Source: Coptis chinensis (taxonomy: Eukaryota > Streptophyta > Magnoliopsida > Ranunculales > Ranunculaceae). From it: a stretch of 64,000 nucleotides of DNA. The DNA lies in assembly GCA_015680905.1 (NCBI GenBank), contig CM027380.1, positions 14,650,001 through 14,714,000 on the forward strand. The letters run 5' to 3'. This document shows positions 13,180 through 25,417 of the stretch, piece by piece. Every line of letters begins with the position of its first letter. The stretch's first letter is position 1. The translations under genes were made by a program, and so were the position numbers. Under the pieces are notes generated by a model. The model saw only the letters and a program-made list of their open reading frames with translations, had not been told where the DNA came from and searched no databases.

Positions 13180-13275
13180 TCTTGCCAGGATGCTGTAAAT
13201 AAATTGTTGACAGAGCTTTCAAACTTCGCCTGGGGAAAAAAAGGGTTTTATGGAGAGTGTCTGGTACATTCATTC
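13180..13275 (+). pseudogene. Exon-like segment of unknown origin
   Basis: One frame reads QDAVNKLLTELSNFAW followed by GKKGFYGECLVHSF with no stop. This looks more like real protein than random AT-rich sequence. No family is recognised, and it may be another captured fragment. Splice sites on either side are not convincing. Confidence 0.25.
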
Positions 13276-13279
13276 TTTC

Positions 13280-15100
13280 CCATTTATTTGTCTAATCTTT
13301 TGTTTGTTTCAAAGTGTATATAACTGTTCCAACACACACTTCTTTAGTTACAGTTATATCCCGCTGCTCTATTGTCAAACCTTTTCTGCTTGTTTAAAAA
13401 ATATGGGCTAATGGACAGATAGCCATCACTACATGCATATTGATTTGTCCTTAATGAGGAACCTACATCTGATCCAGCAACACCCAAGACCAAGAGTAGA
13501 GCACACTTTTTTTTTTCTTCTTTTTTTTTTCTGCATGTAAAAGTCTGTATTTTCAATTTATTCCCTCTTCAGACTCTTCATTTGACCGAGGGTTTGATCT
13601 TTCTTTTCTGCTTGTTTTCAGGAAAAGCCGGCCCTCACTTCAATGATCTCGAAGAGAACTTAGTTTAAGGAGTGCTGGAAGCTGGTTTAAGGTATAATAT
13701 TTAGTGGGACTAGGTTAGTTTTGGGATTTCTGCATATCAGATATGTGGTTGATCTTGGATCGTCAAATATTTGGAACCGGCCATTGAAGTGTTTGTGGAC
13801 TGGAAGTTGCATAATAGGAACAGTATATGCCATATGAATAAATGAATTAGTCAAGTCTTGCCAAATCGTGACGTGGTCCTGGCTTGTTGTTTATAAACCT
13901 CTCTAGGATTTCAATTTAGGTTTTGGTATATTTTAATTGATGCAGGATTCAGCTCCTGGCATTCTTTTCCTCTGCTAATCCATATGCTACCCAGCCTTTG
14001 ATACAGATACTTAGATTAGTAAATTCATCCAATTCTTATCAAAACTCTAAATTGAATGGGGAATTATGAGAACGGGTATGAGGTCAATCATATCATCACC
14101 TAGGGTGTATTTTAGAGAGAGCTGTTAATTGCCAACCCTAAGGGACAATTTAAGGCAAAAAAGGGGCAAAGTAGCACTCAACCCGAATGCAATAAACATG
14201 TCTGTAAGCCCCGGGCATGTTGATTGTTATTCCTGTGATTAGTCCGGCCTTGAAAAATTGCTTCTACATTGCTTGCTTGACATGTGCCTTCAATCAGAGG
14301 ATATATAAGTTCCTACATTTGTATTTCAAAATTTTTATTTTCCTGCTAGTTTCTTTGAAGTATGATATGTTCAACGTTTTATATATATTCTATTTTTCCT
14401 TTTTGTGTTATGACTTTAAAATGGCCATCTTGTTTGGTGTTTTACAACTAATGTTGTTGTTTTATAAGAATCAAACTCAAGTTCCATCACTTCGCAGCCG
14501 GGAACTTGTGCTTTCGTTAGGTTCTCAAAAATAATTTTACGCTTCTTTGTTTAGAAGTTCTTGGTAGTCTGCTTTGTTTTGCTCCATCCTTTTGAGACAT
14601 TCTGATTGAAGACTGCACGCATGATATATGTATATACAATATGAACTTGTCCTGACTTTTTCTTCAGGAACTTGTAATCTTTTAGCTTGGACCCTTAACG
14701 CTTCATGTTAGCCTTTTAATTATCATTCAACAACTCTCCCAGTTATTCTAGCATTTTCTATGTTAACCTTTTAATAGGGAGCCCAGTTATTGGGCAGTTT
14801 GTTAGAAGTGAGATCGAGATAAACCTTTACACCATGACAGGCCTATTGGGTGTTATTTACATGCAACGAAATCTCAAAATGTGCCTGAGGAGCACCGATG
14901 ATAATACCGACACCTCTGAAGTTGCAAAGGTATTCGCCGAAATGTCTTGTTGTTAACATATCAGCGGTCATAGTACTGTGAAATTTATTGCTTTTACCAA
15001 AGTATTGTTACTATTAGTGTTAATAATATGATGAGGAGGATCTGAACATGTGAGGCTTAGCCCCTTTTTTTCAGAACATTTTTTCAGGTATTTGTTGATA
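13280..15100. other. Non-coding stretch, no gene recognised
   Basis: AT-rich sequence with a pyrimidine-rich run near 13507-13530. No ORF with recognisable content is present. Confidence 0.4.
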
Positions 15101-15189
15101 AATTTCCTAGGTTGGGAGCTACTCATGAGTATAGCCTTGTCATTTGTGCTACTATGAATATCGAGTTATATGGTTGTAATATTGATATT

Positions 15190-16400
15190 CAGTATGAAAT
15201 GGAAGCCGCCTCCAGAACCCCACCCCTTCAAAACCCTAACCCAAATCCTCCTCCTCCGCAAAACCCCTCGACTTCCACTACTTCATTTAATCCAGCCCCT
15301 CCTTTCTGCCCAACCACCAGTATCAAATTCCCACCCTCAACCTTCTCATATCCCTTCCCAAGCTCTTCAAACAAGAATCTCTCCTGAGCAAAGAACATGG
15401 AGCTCCTCCTTAAAAACCCCACCCCACCATCTGCGGAAAATGAAGAGCTATGCTACATCAAACCCACATTCTTTCTGATGATGTATTGGTTATTGGAGAA
15501 TCTATACTAGAAGAAGGGAGTTTAAAGAGGGAAGATAGAGTTGTGGGGGTGTTTTCTCGAAGAAACTGCCCTACACTCTAGTCAAAGAGAATGTGAAGAA
15601 AAGATGGAAGCTTTTGGGAGATGTAGATATAACCTTGATGGGATATATCTACTACTTCAAGTTCAACATTGACAAAAACAAAGAAGATGTGCTTGATGGT
15701 GGTTCTTTCGCCATTTCACGTAAATTGTTTTGTCATAAGGCCATTGGACAAGAGAAGTCGGGAGATCAATCGGGCTCAATCGAAATGTACCCTATTATAC
15801 GGGTTAAATTTTTTCAATGTACCAAAGCAACTATGGAACAAAGAAGAGGCCTGAGCTTGTTTTGCTAGTACTATGGGTAACCCTCTTTTTATGGATAAAG
15901 CAAATGAAGATAAAAGATCTCCTGTCATCTTTTGAAGATAAAAAGTGAACTCTAACAAGGTTAATTTTATTCCTCTTAGAGTTTACTTAGAAGCCTTTAA
16001 TTTGCATAGATTGTCAAATGTTTGGGTATAACAAGGCTGGTTGTGAAAGGCAAGGTAAATTGTTTGTCATAAGGGGCCATTGACAAGAGAAGTCAAAGAC
16101 AATGGGGCTCAATCCAAATGTACCTATTATACCGGGTTAAAATTTTTCAAATGTACCAAAGCAACTATGGAAACAAAGAAAAGGCCTGGAGCTTGTTTGT
16201 TGGGGTACTATGGGTAAACTCTCTTTATGGATAAAGCAACAGAAGATAAAAGATCTCCCTGCCATCTTTGAAGATAAAAAAGTGAACTCTAACAAAGGTT
16301 AATTTTTATTCCTCTAGAGTTTACTTAGAAGCCTTTAATTTGCATAGATTGTCAAATGTTTGGTATAACAAGGGCTGGTTGTGAAAAGGCAATTACCAAA
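15190..16400 (+). mobile_element. LINE ORF1 (DUF4283 / CCHC zinc-knuckle) remnant with internal duplication
   Basis: A decayed ORF1-type protein of a plant LINE. A proline-rich N-terminal part (from about 15198) is followed by RVKFFQ, a shifted frame reading VPKQLWNKEEALSLFASTMG and NPLFMDKA, then IPLRVYLEAFNL and a zinc knuckle reading CQMFGYNKAGCERQ (about 16015-16053). In the family, ORF1p is an RNA-binding protein of the retrotransposition complex; the VP.QLW..EGLS..AS..G.PL.MD.AT pattern is its DUF4283-type signature. Several frame changes are present, mostly by single bases. The segment 15721-16053 is duplicated directly downstream. No ORF2 endonuclease or reverse transcriptase is recognised after it. 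Confidence 0.65.
15721..16392 (+). repeat. Imperfect tandem duplication, about 335 bp x 2, inside the LINE ORF1 remnant
   Basis: Unit 1 (15721-16053) and unit 2 (16056-16392) start with TAAATTGTTT(T)GTCATAAGG and end with GGTTGTGAAA(A)GGCAA. Most differences between them are one-base changes in the length of homopolymer runs (TTTT/TTT, GG/GGGG, AAA/AAAA, CCC/CC), with a few substitutions. That spectrum is typical of uncorrected long-read error rather than of an old duplication. Confidence 0.9.
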
Positions 16401-18280
16401 ATCAAACCAAAGAACAAATACTACTACAAAAGAAAATGTAGGAAATGGTGAGAAGAGGTATGTCCAACAGTGGAAGAGGAAGGAAACTAAGAGCACAGAA
16501 AAACATTGGCAGTGCTGAACTATCTAGCATCGTGATTAGTTCTAGTACACCCCAACAAGTCCTTTAGTCAACGTGGGGGTTGACAGTGGAAACAACTCAT
16601 TGCCTGCACATGGATCTCAAGGTAGGCCATCAACTACAATTGTAAGTAACCAAGGTAACAGATTTAGATTTTGCTGCTCTTGCTTAATGATACAACTGAT
16701 GTTGATGTCCAACCATCTGCTACTATACTTGGAGACTGTAATTGTTGTAGAAACCGAAGATAATCTCCTTGAAAGCCACTTATTCTTGTTAACAAGCACC
16801 ATCATGTTTATGAAGCTCTTGTGGATACAAGTGAAGATGAATACCCATATGCCATTGATGAGGAGGATAGTAATGAGAAAGAGATTGAGAGTGTCTTAAA
16901 CGACCACATTATTCCGATACAACTAACAGAGTTGAAGACATTAGTTCTCAATCTATTTGAGGTTGGCTATGAAAATATGGCAACAACACCTCGATTCATG
17001 GCAATGAATGGAGGACTGCTGTGAAACCAAAGAAAACTAGGAAGCAAAAAACAAGTTTCTCCTGGTGGTATTGATGATCATACCATCGCTATAATGGAAA
17101 AAACTTCATCTATGGCAAGAAAGAAGGTTAAGCATCTTGATGGCTACATTAAGGAGGTTGGGGATGACTCAATGGGATTGACATTTGCTTTGCATCCATT
17201 GTTGTAGCTTTTTCCGAGACTTTGAGAAACCCAAAAGGCACATTTTGAAAGATCACCCGCCTTGGTTAAACAATTTGCAAAATGAAGTAGTTTGTGATGT
17301 ATTTCTATTGTAATATTATGCTTTGAAGATTCAATTGTGTTAGGCTCGAAGCCTTTGAAAGTGATGTATGCCGAACCTTCCTCTAATGACTATACTCTTA
17401 GAAAGGCATGTAAATTCCTATGTTTTAATGATACAGGTAGGGCCTGCCTTAACCCCCAAAATTCATTAAAAAAAATATTGATATTCAGTGAATGTTAGAA
17501 TATTATATTCTTTACCTTTATGAACATGCAGGCATATGGTGGTGGTGGGTCTGCAGCTTCAAGCTCTTTTATAAATAAGAATGGATGAATACAACCAAAT
17601 GGACTCCAGTAAATTCATCATAAATTTGTTAGGTTTGAAAGCTGCTTTAGACAACTTGCTGTGGGTTGATAATTCTCCATTACATTTCCAACCCTTGAGC
17701 AGCAACTCTCAGCTTATCCGGAAACATCTGGAAGAGGTAAAACCCTATACTCTGCCAGCAAAGAATCCCATCTGAACACAAAGCTACGCAGTCAGAGTAT
17801 GCCTCTACTCCAATCCTGAATCATCAAGTGAAAAGAAACCAGCCATTTGATTGAATGATGACATCCTCCATCCATGTTCAAAGTGTTTTATTTTTCCCTA
17901 TCCGCCTTTAGACCCCCAAGAAAAGGCAGGGATCCGCGATCTGCTCCCTTCTATGAATGCACCTCTCAGGAACCATGAACCTAATCAATCCTTCAACGTG
18001 AAATGAATACTAAAGGAGCAACCTCAGAGTTATGTCCACAGCTAGGATAGCTACTGTAAAGTTTTTGATAGCTTTGACTCAAGAGGGCATTACAGACGAA
18101 AATCTGGGATATAATAGATATGACGACATACTTTAGAGGTGGCCTCTCACTGGGGTAAGCTTGTTTTTGGTTTTGTAAGTATTTCCTGTAAGTGGTAGAC
18201 CACTTTATTTTGGGTGTTTGTTTTTCTGCTTAACAAGTGGTAGACACTATTTTGATATATTTTTGCTACTTATAAGTGTG
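16400..18280. other. Degenerate sequence, probably LINE-derived at first; no gene recognised
   Basis: Short open readings such as YAIDEEDSNEKEIESVLND (about 16845) suggest the decayed continuation of the LINE ORF1 C-terminal part. From about 17350 to 18280 nothing is recognisable. Confidence 0.35.
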
Positions 18281-18284
18281 TTAG

Positions 18285-18695
18285 TGTCAAACAAGGACCA
18301 AAATATCACCGATATATTGTTGATATATATCGGTATTTTGCACAATCGATATCGATATTTTCAATATATATCCACCTCGAATATAGAACTCTTTTTTCTC
18401 GATATATATTGGAATTTTGATATAAAAACTTTATATTGTCGTGATATAATCAATATATCCTCGATATTTATGATATATATCGGGTTGATTTTTTTGACCA
18501 TTTTTTAATATAAACTTTGATATTTTCAATATATTTCTGATATTTTGATATTATATTTCTATATATCCTGATATTTTAAATAGTTTGATTGGTCACAAAA
18601 AAATAGATATATCCATATATTTGATATATATCGGTTGTTATACACACCCATATATCCATCGATATCTATATTTTGGGCCTTTGTATCAAAAAGAA
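18285..18695 (+). repeat. CGATAT-rich MITE-like repeat, copy A
   Basis: A 0.4-kb element made of degenerate ATCGATATAT words, bounded by inverted ends: GGACCAAAATATC on the left and, on the reverse strand, GGCCCAAAATAT on the right. Its reverse complement aligns along its whole length with 55397-55821, including the shared island TTTTTTGACCATTTTTTAAT and TTTTAAATAGTTTGA. It is non-coding and looks like a non-autonomous inverted-repeat element. I could not define a target duplication. Confidence 0.7.
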
Positions 18696-19179
18696 TAAGT
18701 AGGATTCGCCAACAGTTGCAATTAATGGGCCAAAAAGTGGTCTAACATTTCGTAAGTTCAAATTATTATTGAAAACTTTGTTTATGAAAACGGGAAGATT
18801 TTGCCGCAAGTTAACGAACAAAAAGTTATTTACCTATTTGGTAAAAAGTTTTCTGAGGATGAATTCTATCTGACAAGTAGTATTACCCACAATAATGCCA
18901 GTAGATAGCGAGGTGAACATCTTTTCCTCTGAAACCAGTAACATCGGTTCGTTCCAAATAAATTTCGTTGACTATTTTATTGTATGACATGAAAACGAAA
19001 AATCCTTTCAAAGAAAAATGCTGGTTTGTAATAGAATAATTTTAAATTGAAATCCCAAACCACGATAATGAAACTGCAAAGTAATAACCATAATTAGGTT
19101 TTACTAAATTCCATCTGACCATCCATCCTTGTAATTGCATATGGTCATATGGAGTATGGACAAAGCAAACAAATGGAAG

Positions 19180-22100
19180 TTAATACACAGGACATCCATC
19201 AACCATTACACCCTTAGCTGTATGACAAGAAGCCAAGTCACAGTGCTCTCCCGCTGAACCCCCACCAGTTCAGCTTTTCCCTTGCATGCTCAGAGAAAAG
19301 TACAGAAAAACTCCCATAAAAGCAACTCCAGCATCTAGAGCAGCTGAAAGAACATAGTTGTACCTCTGCCACCATTGCTTGCGGTGCGGAAAATGAAGAA
19401 GTTGAAAATAGTTCTACCACAACCCAGGCATTGTAGTTCAATGTCGTTGCTGGAGGCATATTTGCAGTTGCTCCCAGTAAAAATTGAAGGTTAATCGGGA
19501 AATCAAGATTGCTTTGGAAATGCCATGTGCAGGAGCCAAACCAGAACAGGTCCCAGTAAACCACCAAGGAAGAACCAGTTAAAGGGCACCATAATTTCCA
19601 AGACTTCCAAAGATTCGCTTTGGTCCTACCAGACCCCATAGTACAGATGCATCAAAGAAGACACGGTCACCTGGGCATGTCCAAGGACTATTGGGTGGTA
19701 GCAGTTCATGCTGGCATATGTTTGGAATAGTAGTCAGCAGCCACCATGCAACAAGAATGTAACTATTGCCAGCTATCATGGTTCCAATAATCTGGTAAGC
19801 AGAACGACAATGAAGTATGTTAGCAAGGATAATATATATTGTTAGAAAGAAAGTGACAATTAATGAGACTATCCATTATCTGCCGGAGGATCAGCTGTTC
19901 TGTTTTGTGGGATTGATGCGTCAGTGAGCATCATACAGAATGGTCCTCCGTATAAAACTAAAATGAATTCTAGCTATCTACATATCACATTTTGTTAGGG
20001 TCGTCTAGTTTCAAGTTTTTGTGCTACAAGATAGCTGCAGTTCCAACTTCCAACTTCTTGTAAACTTCCAGTAGTTCATACTAGAGGAAAAGGTTGTGAG
20101 GTGTCTTGGAGCTCTCAGAACAAATTACTGAATATGAAGCAAGATTTGTTGTTTTGCAGCCACTAACTGGAAATAAGCGCTATTTCAGGCGTAACTGTTG
20201 GTCATTTCTTCCTTTTTACTGTCTCAATCACATGTATAAAACTACAAAGCTATTAACTCTTCTGTAGCCTATGCTCCAATAAAGGGAATGTACCTAAAAC
20301 AAAGTTATCCCATCATTACTCTGCTTTACAAATTTAATCGTTTCAAATTAATTAGGCGTCTCGATATTTATAATATTGGTAGAGGAGGTTTAAATTAAAC
20401 ACCAACATGTTTCCTTCCCATTCGAAAAATGAGCATGTATGAGCATGTTATATTACTCGACTGACTGAAATACCTTGCATTTCTTCTCAGGTAACCGCAT
20501 AGTATAGAAGGTATAGTACCTGAACTAAAACATTGATCGTGGTGGGATCTTCATGTAGTGGCCCTAGCTTGAAATCACTGAGAAAGGAGACAGCCTGAGC
20601 CATGCTTATATACCCATAAGTTTTAAAGCACACATTAGCGATAGGATGTCCTGGTTGCACGAGACCCATCAAGTACTCTGTGATGATGTTCAACCCTGGC
20701 GTCTGTAGATAAATATAGAACAACAAAGCAACAGTTGGTGAATGTGAGATTGTGAATTAGTTTATTATCATAGAGATTCCCTAAAGCTAATAAAAAATAA
20801 AAGATTTTTATTAGTTGGCTGATAAGACTTTCGCCTAAAACTTAGATTGAATCCTTTTTGTTTTGTCATCTAAGAGTTTAGTTTTGATAAGCAAAAGGAT
20901 TCGGACCAAGTTTTATAGGTCCTAATATAATCGTCCTGCAGAGCCAGAAAAGTTTATCTCGATCTTCGCAGTTTCCAGTTGATGAAGTATCAGAGGAGTT
21001 TGTGTTCAACTCAATTACCTGATTTGTTGTAGCAGTTATGATGCTAATTGCAGGAGTGAACAGGAAGGCTAGGACACATGCGAGATAAGTGCCCACCAAG
21101 GCATCTGAACCTGATCATTCAGAACAGTGCAGCACGAAAAGAGACTGCCAAAGTCAGCACAAGTAACAAATAGAACCACCAGTTGGGTATGTCCTTGTAT
21201 GTCTTCATCAACCTTGTATGAATATCATCCTTTCCCTTATATGAAGCTCAGGACCGTTCATAGATTTCTCTGTTCATGTAGAACAGCCACATATATGCAG
21301 TAAGAAACTCTGTACATAATTAACAGACATCATATATATACAGGCGAAAGTAAGACTACCTCTACTTCTAGTGAACTGCACTCCCACCGAAGGTGGCGGT
21401 TGGAACCCGCAATCTCAGATAAGTCCCAACTTCACTACTATTAAGTATTAACTTACCACCTCACTATACCGGCCCCATTCCTCCCTCAACACCAGACGCA
21501 ATTCAACAAAATCACTAAAGAACAACATGATGAGGCGAGACCTACTTCAGGAAAAGAGTTCAGCCAAAATCTGAAAAATTTTAGCATAGCTGTTCTTTCC
21601 TGCTGATCTCGATCAGTTCTAAGAAAAAGTCAATCTTGCTCTTTCTACTTATTGTTACACTAGATTCACGTACAAAGATACCAGATATAGTTAGCATTAA
21701 GTAATTACCTTCCATGAAAAACAATGCCACGTGACTGATGGTGGCTGCAATTGTGGCAAAACCAAAGCCATATGTGAGAGCAAAGAACATGCTTATATTG
21801 ATCCGTCCTTGTTCCGCGTACTTGGGCATATCTATTTGGAACTTGTCATTCACAATGGCGGTTATATTATAGTTCTGCCCGGCGGATGTAAACAAATCTG
21901 AGGAAAATATGGAAATGTCCTGGCATGGTATAGGTTCATATACCAGTAGGCTATAGGTATCGCCACGTAGAGGATTAAGGCATATCCAATGAAGATGTTG
22001 ACAGTGGCAAAGAAGGGGCTTACAAGAGGACTAAACAAAACGAAGCAATAACTGACCAGTCGAGAGTGATTGCCCCAAGACCAAGGCCTTCCATGCCCGA

Positions 22101-23974
22101 CCCAAGCTGATGGGCTGTGACTGACTTTTGAGAATACCCAGCACACCCACGATATGCTTGTTAATGTCGGGAATAGATATCCTGGGAAGACGTACCAGGA
22201 GAAGCTGCAGACTAGAGCAATCATGAAAAATTTTGCTCGTGTCATTCTTCGGTTATCTTTCTCATGCAGGGCTCTGCAAAATTCAAATCAATTTAGCTAT
22301 ACCAAACTACAAACTAGTTGTCTACGAGAAAAGCCTAGATAAACCAGAATTTATAATTGCAATGTTTATATGAAGTCGAAAAGAGAATTTGAAAGTTGAA
22401 AACTGTGTTTCTGAGATGAAAGTCTGGTACGGTGTTCTGTTTGATTTTCTGGTTCCACTCAAACAAGAGACCTCATTGTACGCTTGAAATAATATTCAAA
22501 AAAAATTGAAGTATGTGCGATGGAGACTTACGCCTCGCAACTGAGGAGTACACCTCACACACTGAAGCGTACGCTTCCTATGCATATACACATTATTGAT
22601 TATTCAACGCTTCTAGGGCGTTTTTGGTAGAGGCGTACGCCTCAAACGCTTTTAAAACATACTAACATAATTTTACTGAACCATTCTTTACAGGAGCAAA
22701 AACAGAATCGCTCTCTCAGTATACTTCATGAATATATCAGCATCATAAGTATTTCTTATAATATGGCAATAAGGCACAACTTAGCTGTGATTTCGTAGAT
22801 TGCCCTGCTCATCTTACTATGTTTCATTAACTTAAGACTGCATAAAAATCACCAAATTGAAGGACAAAAACAGATATTTTTTTTTTTAGCAATTAAGTTC
22901 TGTTAGATAATAACAGAGTATAAGACAATTATACCATAAGGAAAGAGACTCTTGAAGCTAGGCAACTATTTTGCACGCTGAATAAAAAGTTGATGATATA
23001 ACAAAGTAAATGACTACAAATCGTTAGGTTATATGGTCCAACTTACTGGAAAAGTGACACTTGAACGAGAGTTGAAGGCCACCACATATGAGCAGGATTC
23101 ACCACGTACTTCCTACATATTCCAGCCCATCCGTAGCCGAGAACCTATTACATATACAGATTGCAACATAATTTTATAAAACCATCATAGAAGCAGTTAA
23201 CCTTACACGTGTAACTCATGTAAGGGGAACATTATAAGTGTAGTCATGTATTGATATACCAATACATGAAGGAGTGACGATGGCCCAGATTAGAGTATTA
23301 GACTTAGCATTCCAGGCAATCCAATCTAGTAATAGTGAAAAATATAAAAGCACTGATCCATTTGCACCCCTTCATTTATAGAGGATGAAGAATTCTAAGA
23401 AAGCAGAGAACTTGTGTGTGTAGAGGGGTGTTAAGGTGCATTTTTAAATTCGGGAAAAAAGGATACAGATGACAAAGATAACCTGTGTTGTGAGAACAAG
23501 CATCCAACCAGACAACAAGCTGATGTTCCTCCTATAAAAAGCTTTGATGATATCAACTATACCAACAGCATAAGCCGATCCACCACCAAAAGCAGTCCCA
23601 GCATTAGCAAATATGGTTATCAATACATGCTCCTTAATGTTGAATGGACCTGGGTTAAACGAAAACTCTTTCGACCCAAACCCTGGAATATGGAACTTAG
23701 TAGTTGGAAGTTTAGCTGCCATGAACCGACCGATAGGGAGTGAAGCAATCTGAACAGTGATCTGAGTGATGACTATTGGCTCGGTTCGATACGCAAAGAA
23801 CTGATTGAGAAATGATAATAGCACACACGAAATAATACCCAGAAACCACATACGAAAAGTCCATACTGGAAGCGACGGATCATCGGTGTTTTTCACTGTT
23901 AGTCGTACTTGTTCTATAGGGGACACTTCATCTTCTTCTAGGATTGTCCCCTTCGCGTCCATAATGAGAGACAC
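19180..23974 (-). pseudogene. OPT-A: oligopeptide transporter (OPT family), tandem copy, frame disrupted
   Basis: A six-exon OPT-family transporter gene (a proton-coupled membrane carrier of small peptides, glutathione or metal chelates). Exons: 23974-23483, 23144-23046, 22273-21709, 21269-21019, 20702-20520 and 19791-19180, all with GT-AG-type borders. Exon 1 carries NPGPFNIKEH; exon 2 [15 protein letters not shown]; exon 5 [13 protein letters not shown] and (shifted) [15 protein letters not shown]; exon 6 [16 protein letters not shown] and the end GVMVDGCPVY. MSLIM (23974) is the first in-frame Met; MDAKG at 23962 is an alternative start. Disruptions: an in-frame TGA at 21250-21248 and several one-base length changes in short runs (near 22125, 22038, 21903, 21135, 21085, 20567, 20540 and 19585). 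Either a young pseudogene or a gene damaged by assembly error; the TGA favours a real lesion. OPT-B, 1.4 kb upstream, has the same structure. Confidence 0.85.
21345..21480 (-). mobile_element. Candidate tRNA-derived SINE in an OPT-A intron
   Basis: On the minus strand it reads GGGGCCGGTATAGTGAGGTG (A-box-like, TATAGTGAGGTGG), then about 45 nt later GCGGGTTCCAACC (B-box-like, GGTTCRANNCC). That is the spacing of a tRNA-derived internal RNA polymerase III promoter. It sits wholly within the intron between exons 3 and 4 of OPT-A, and OPT-B lacks it in the same intron. No clear poly-A/T tail or target duplication was found, so the boundaries are approximate. Confidence 0.45.
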
Positions 23975-24020
23975 GAGTAAGGAGCAAGAGAAGAGACAGA
24001 TGCTAATGGAGGTCTTATGA

Positions 24021-25410
24021 TGCGCAGTAGATCATCGTAATATATCAATCCTGTTTTTCTTGTTATGAGATATATATCAACGTAGTGTCACGTACAGTCC
24101 TGTACTCCTGTTAATTAGGAATAAAACTTCGGCTTGGGTTTGAGTAGAGTTTAATTTTAATAGGATACTTGATATCCTCCATCGGTTTTGCAAGTGATTT
24201 TTTTTGCTCCCCGCGATATTCCCTCCACGGGGTCCAAGCCAAATCAAGAAGTAACATCTGTCAGTTATACTGGAGATCCAACTAGCAATATATTTTTTTA
24301 GATTTGCACTTCCAATTTTATCTTTAGAATATTGATCAACAATTCCTTCTTTAGTTTTTTATAATAAAAAAATTCAACAATTATCATTTGATCCCAATAA
24401 AAAAAGACTTTTGGAGAATCACTATATGAATAGAGTCGACATAGAAGATGAAAAAAGCACATTTGAAATATTGTTTCCTATTTTTTTTAGCAAATATTTT
24501 AGATTTTTTCTTTAAATTTAAATTTTGACTATGCAAATTGGTAAGTCTAAGAAAATGCAGTTATTAGTAGTTGAATTTCAAAATATTATAAACATGTGTT
24601 GCTTCTTGATTGAGGCTTGGAGCCCGGGAGCAAAAAATCACTCGGTTTTTGCGTCTCCTAAGGCATTGAAAACGGTTTGAAAGGGTAATGAGGTCATGTT
24701 GTAATGAGGTCATGCATTTGAGAGGTAGTGTGGTCATTGGTTTTCTGGGTTTCTAATATTGTTCAACTGACAAAGTGTGGTGTGGATCTGGAGATGTTTA
24801 AATTTCTCTAATAATAGAACTAGTGTTTAAAAATTATGCTTTCAAGTCTGAGATCGAGTACTCCATCCTGCACTTGATCATCCAAATTCAAACACGTGAT
24901 TTGCTCTTGGAAATACTAAAATTTGAAATTCTTGTACGTCCTGTTTCAGTAAAAATTCCAAACGTACTCTGCAGTTGCTATGAGTCTATGACATCACAAT
25001 TTTAGGAACCCAATATCTAAGTAGCCAAAGTAGGGCCAATGTTTACCCTCAGTTGGAGAAAGTAACAAGATCTGTATTTGTTGTGTTTCCCATTTTGCAA
25101 AACACGTAAATGATTCATATCTTAAATTGGCCTTAAGGTTCAGTATATATAGTTAAAACTGCAGTTTAGGGAACACATTTTAAAGACTTTTACAGTGTAA
25201 AACAAGTACTGTTGCAACTATCATACAAACATAAGAAAACATCGAACATCTGACATCTAGTTCTGTACTTAAATGACACGTACAACATAGCTATAATCCT
25301 TTAACCCTGCGGACTTGCCTATCTTTGCGTGAGAGGACAACTGTGAGTTCAAAGCCTTCACCCACTGGCCACTAAAATTATACATATATATCCACTTGCT
25401 TACTAAGAAA
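24021..25410. other. Intergenic region between the two OPT genes
   Basis: About 1.4 kb, AT-rich, with no ORF of substance. It must hold the 3' end of OPT-B transcripts and the promoter of OPT-A (both read leftward), but I cannot point to specific elements. Confidence 0.5.
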
Positions 25411-25417
25411 CTGTGAA

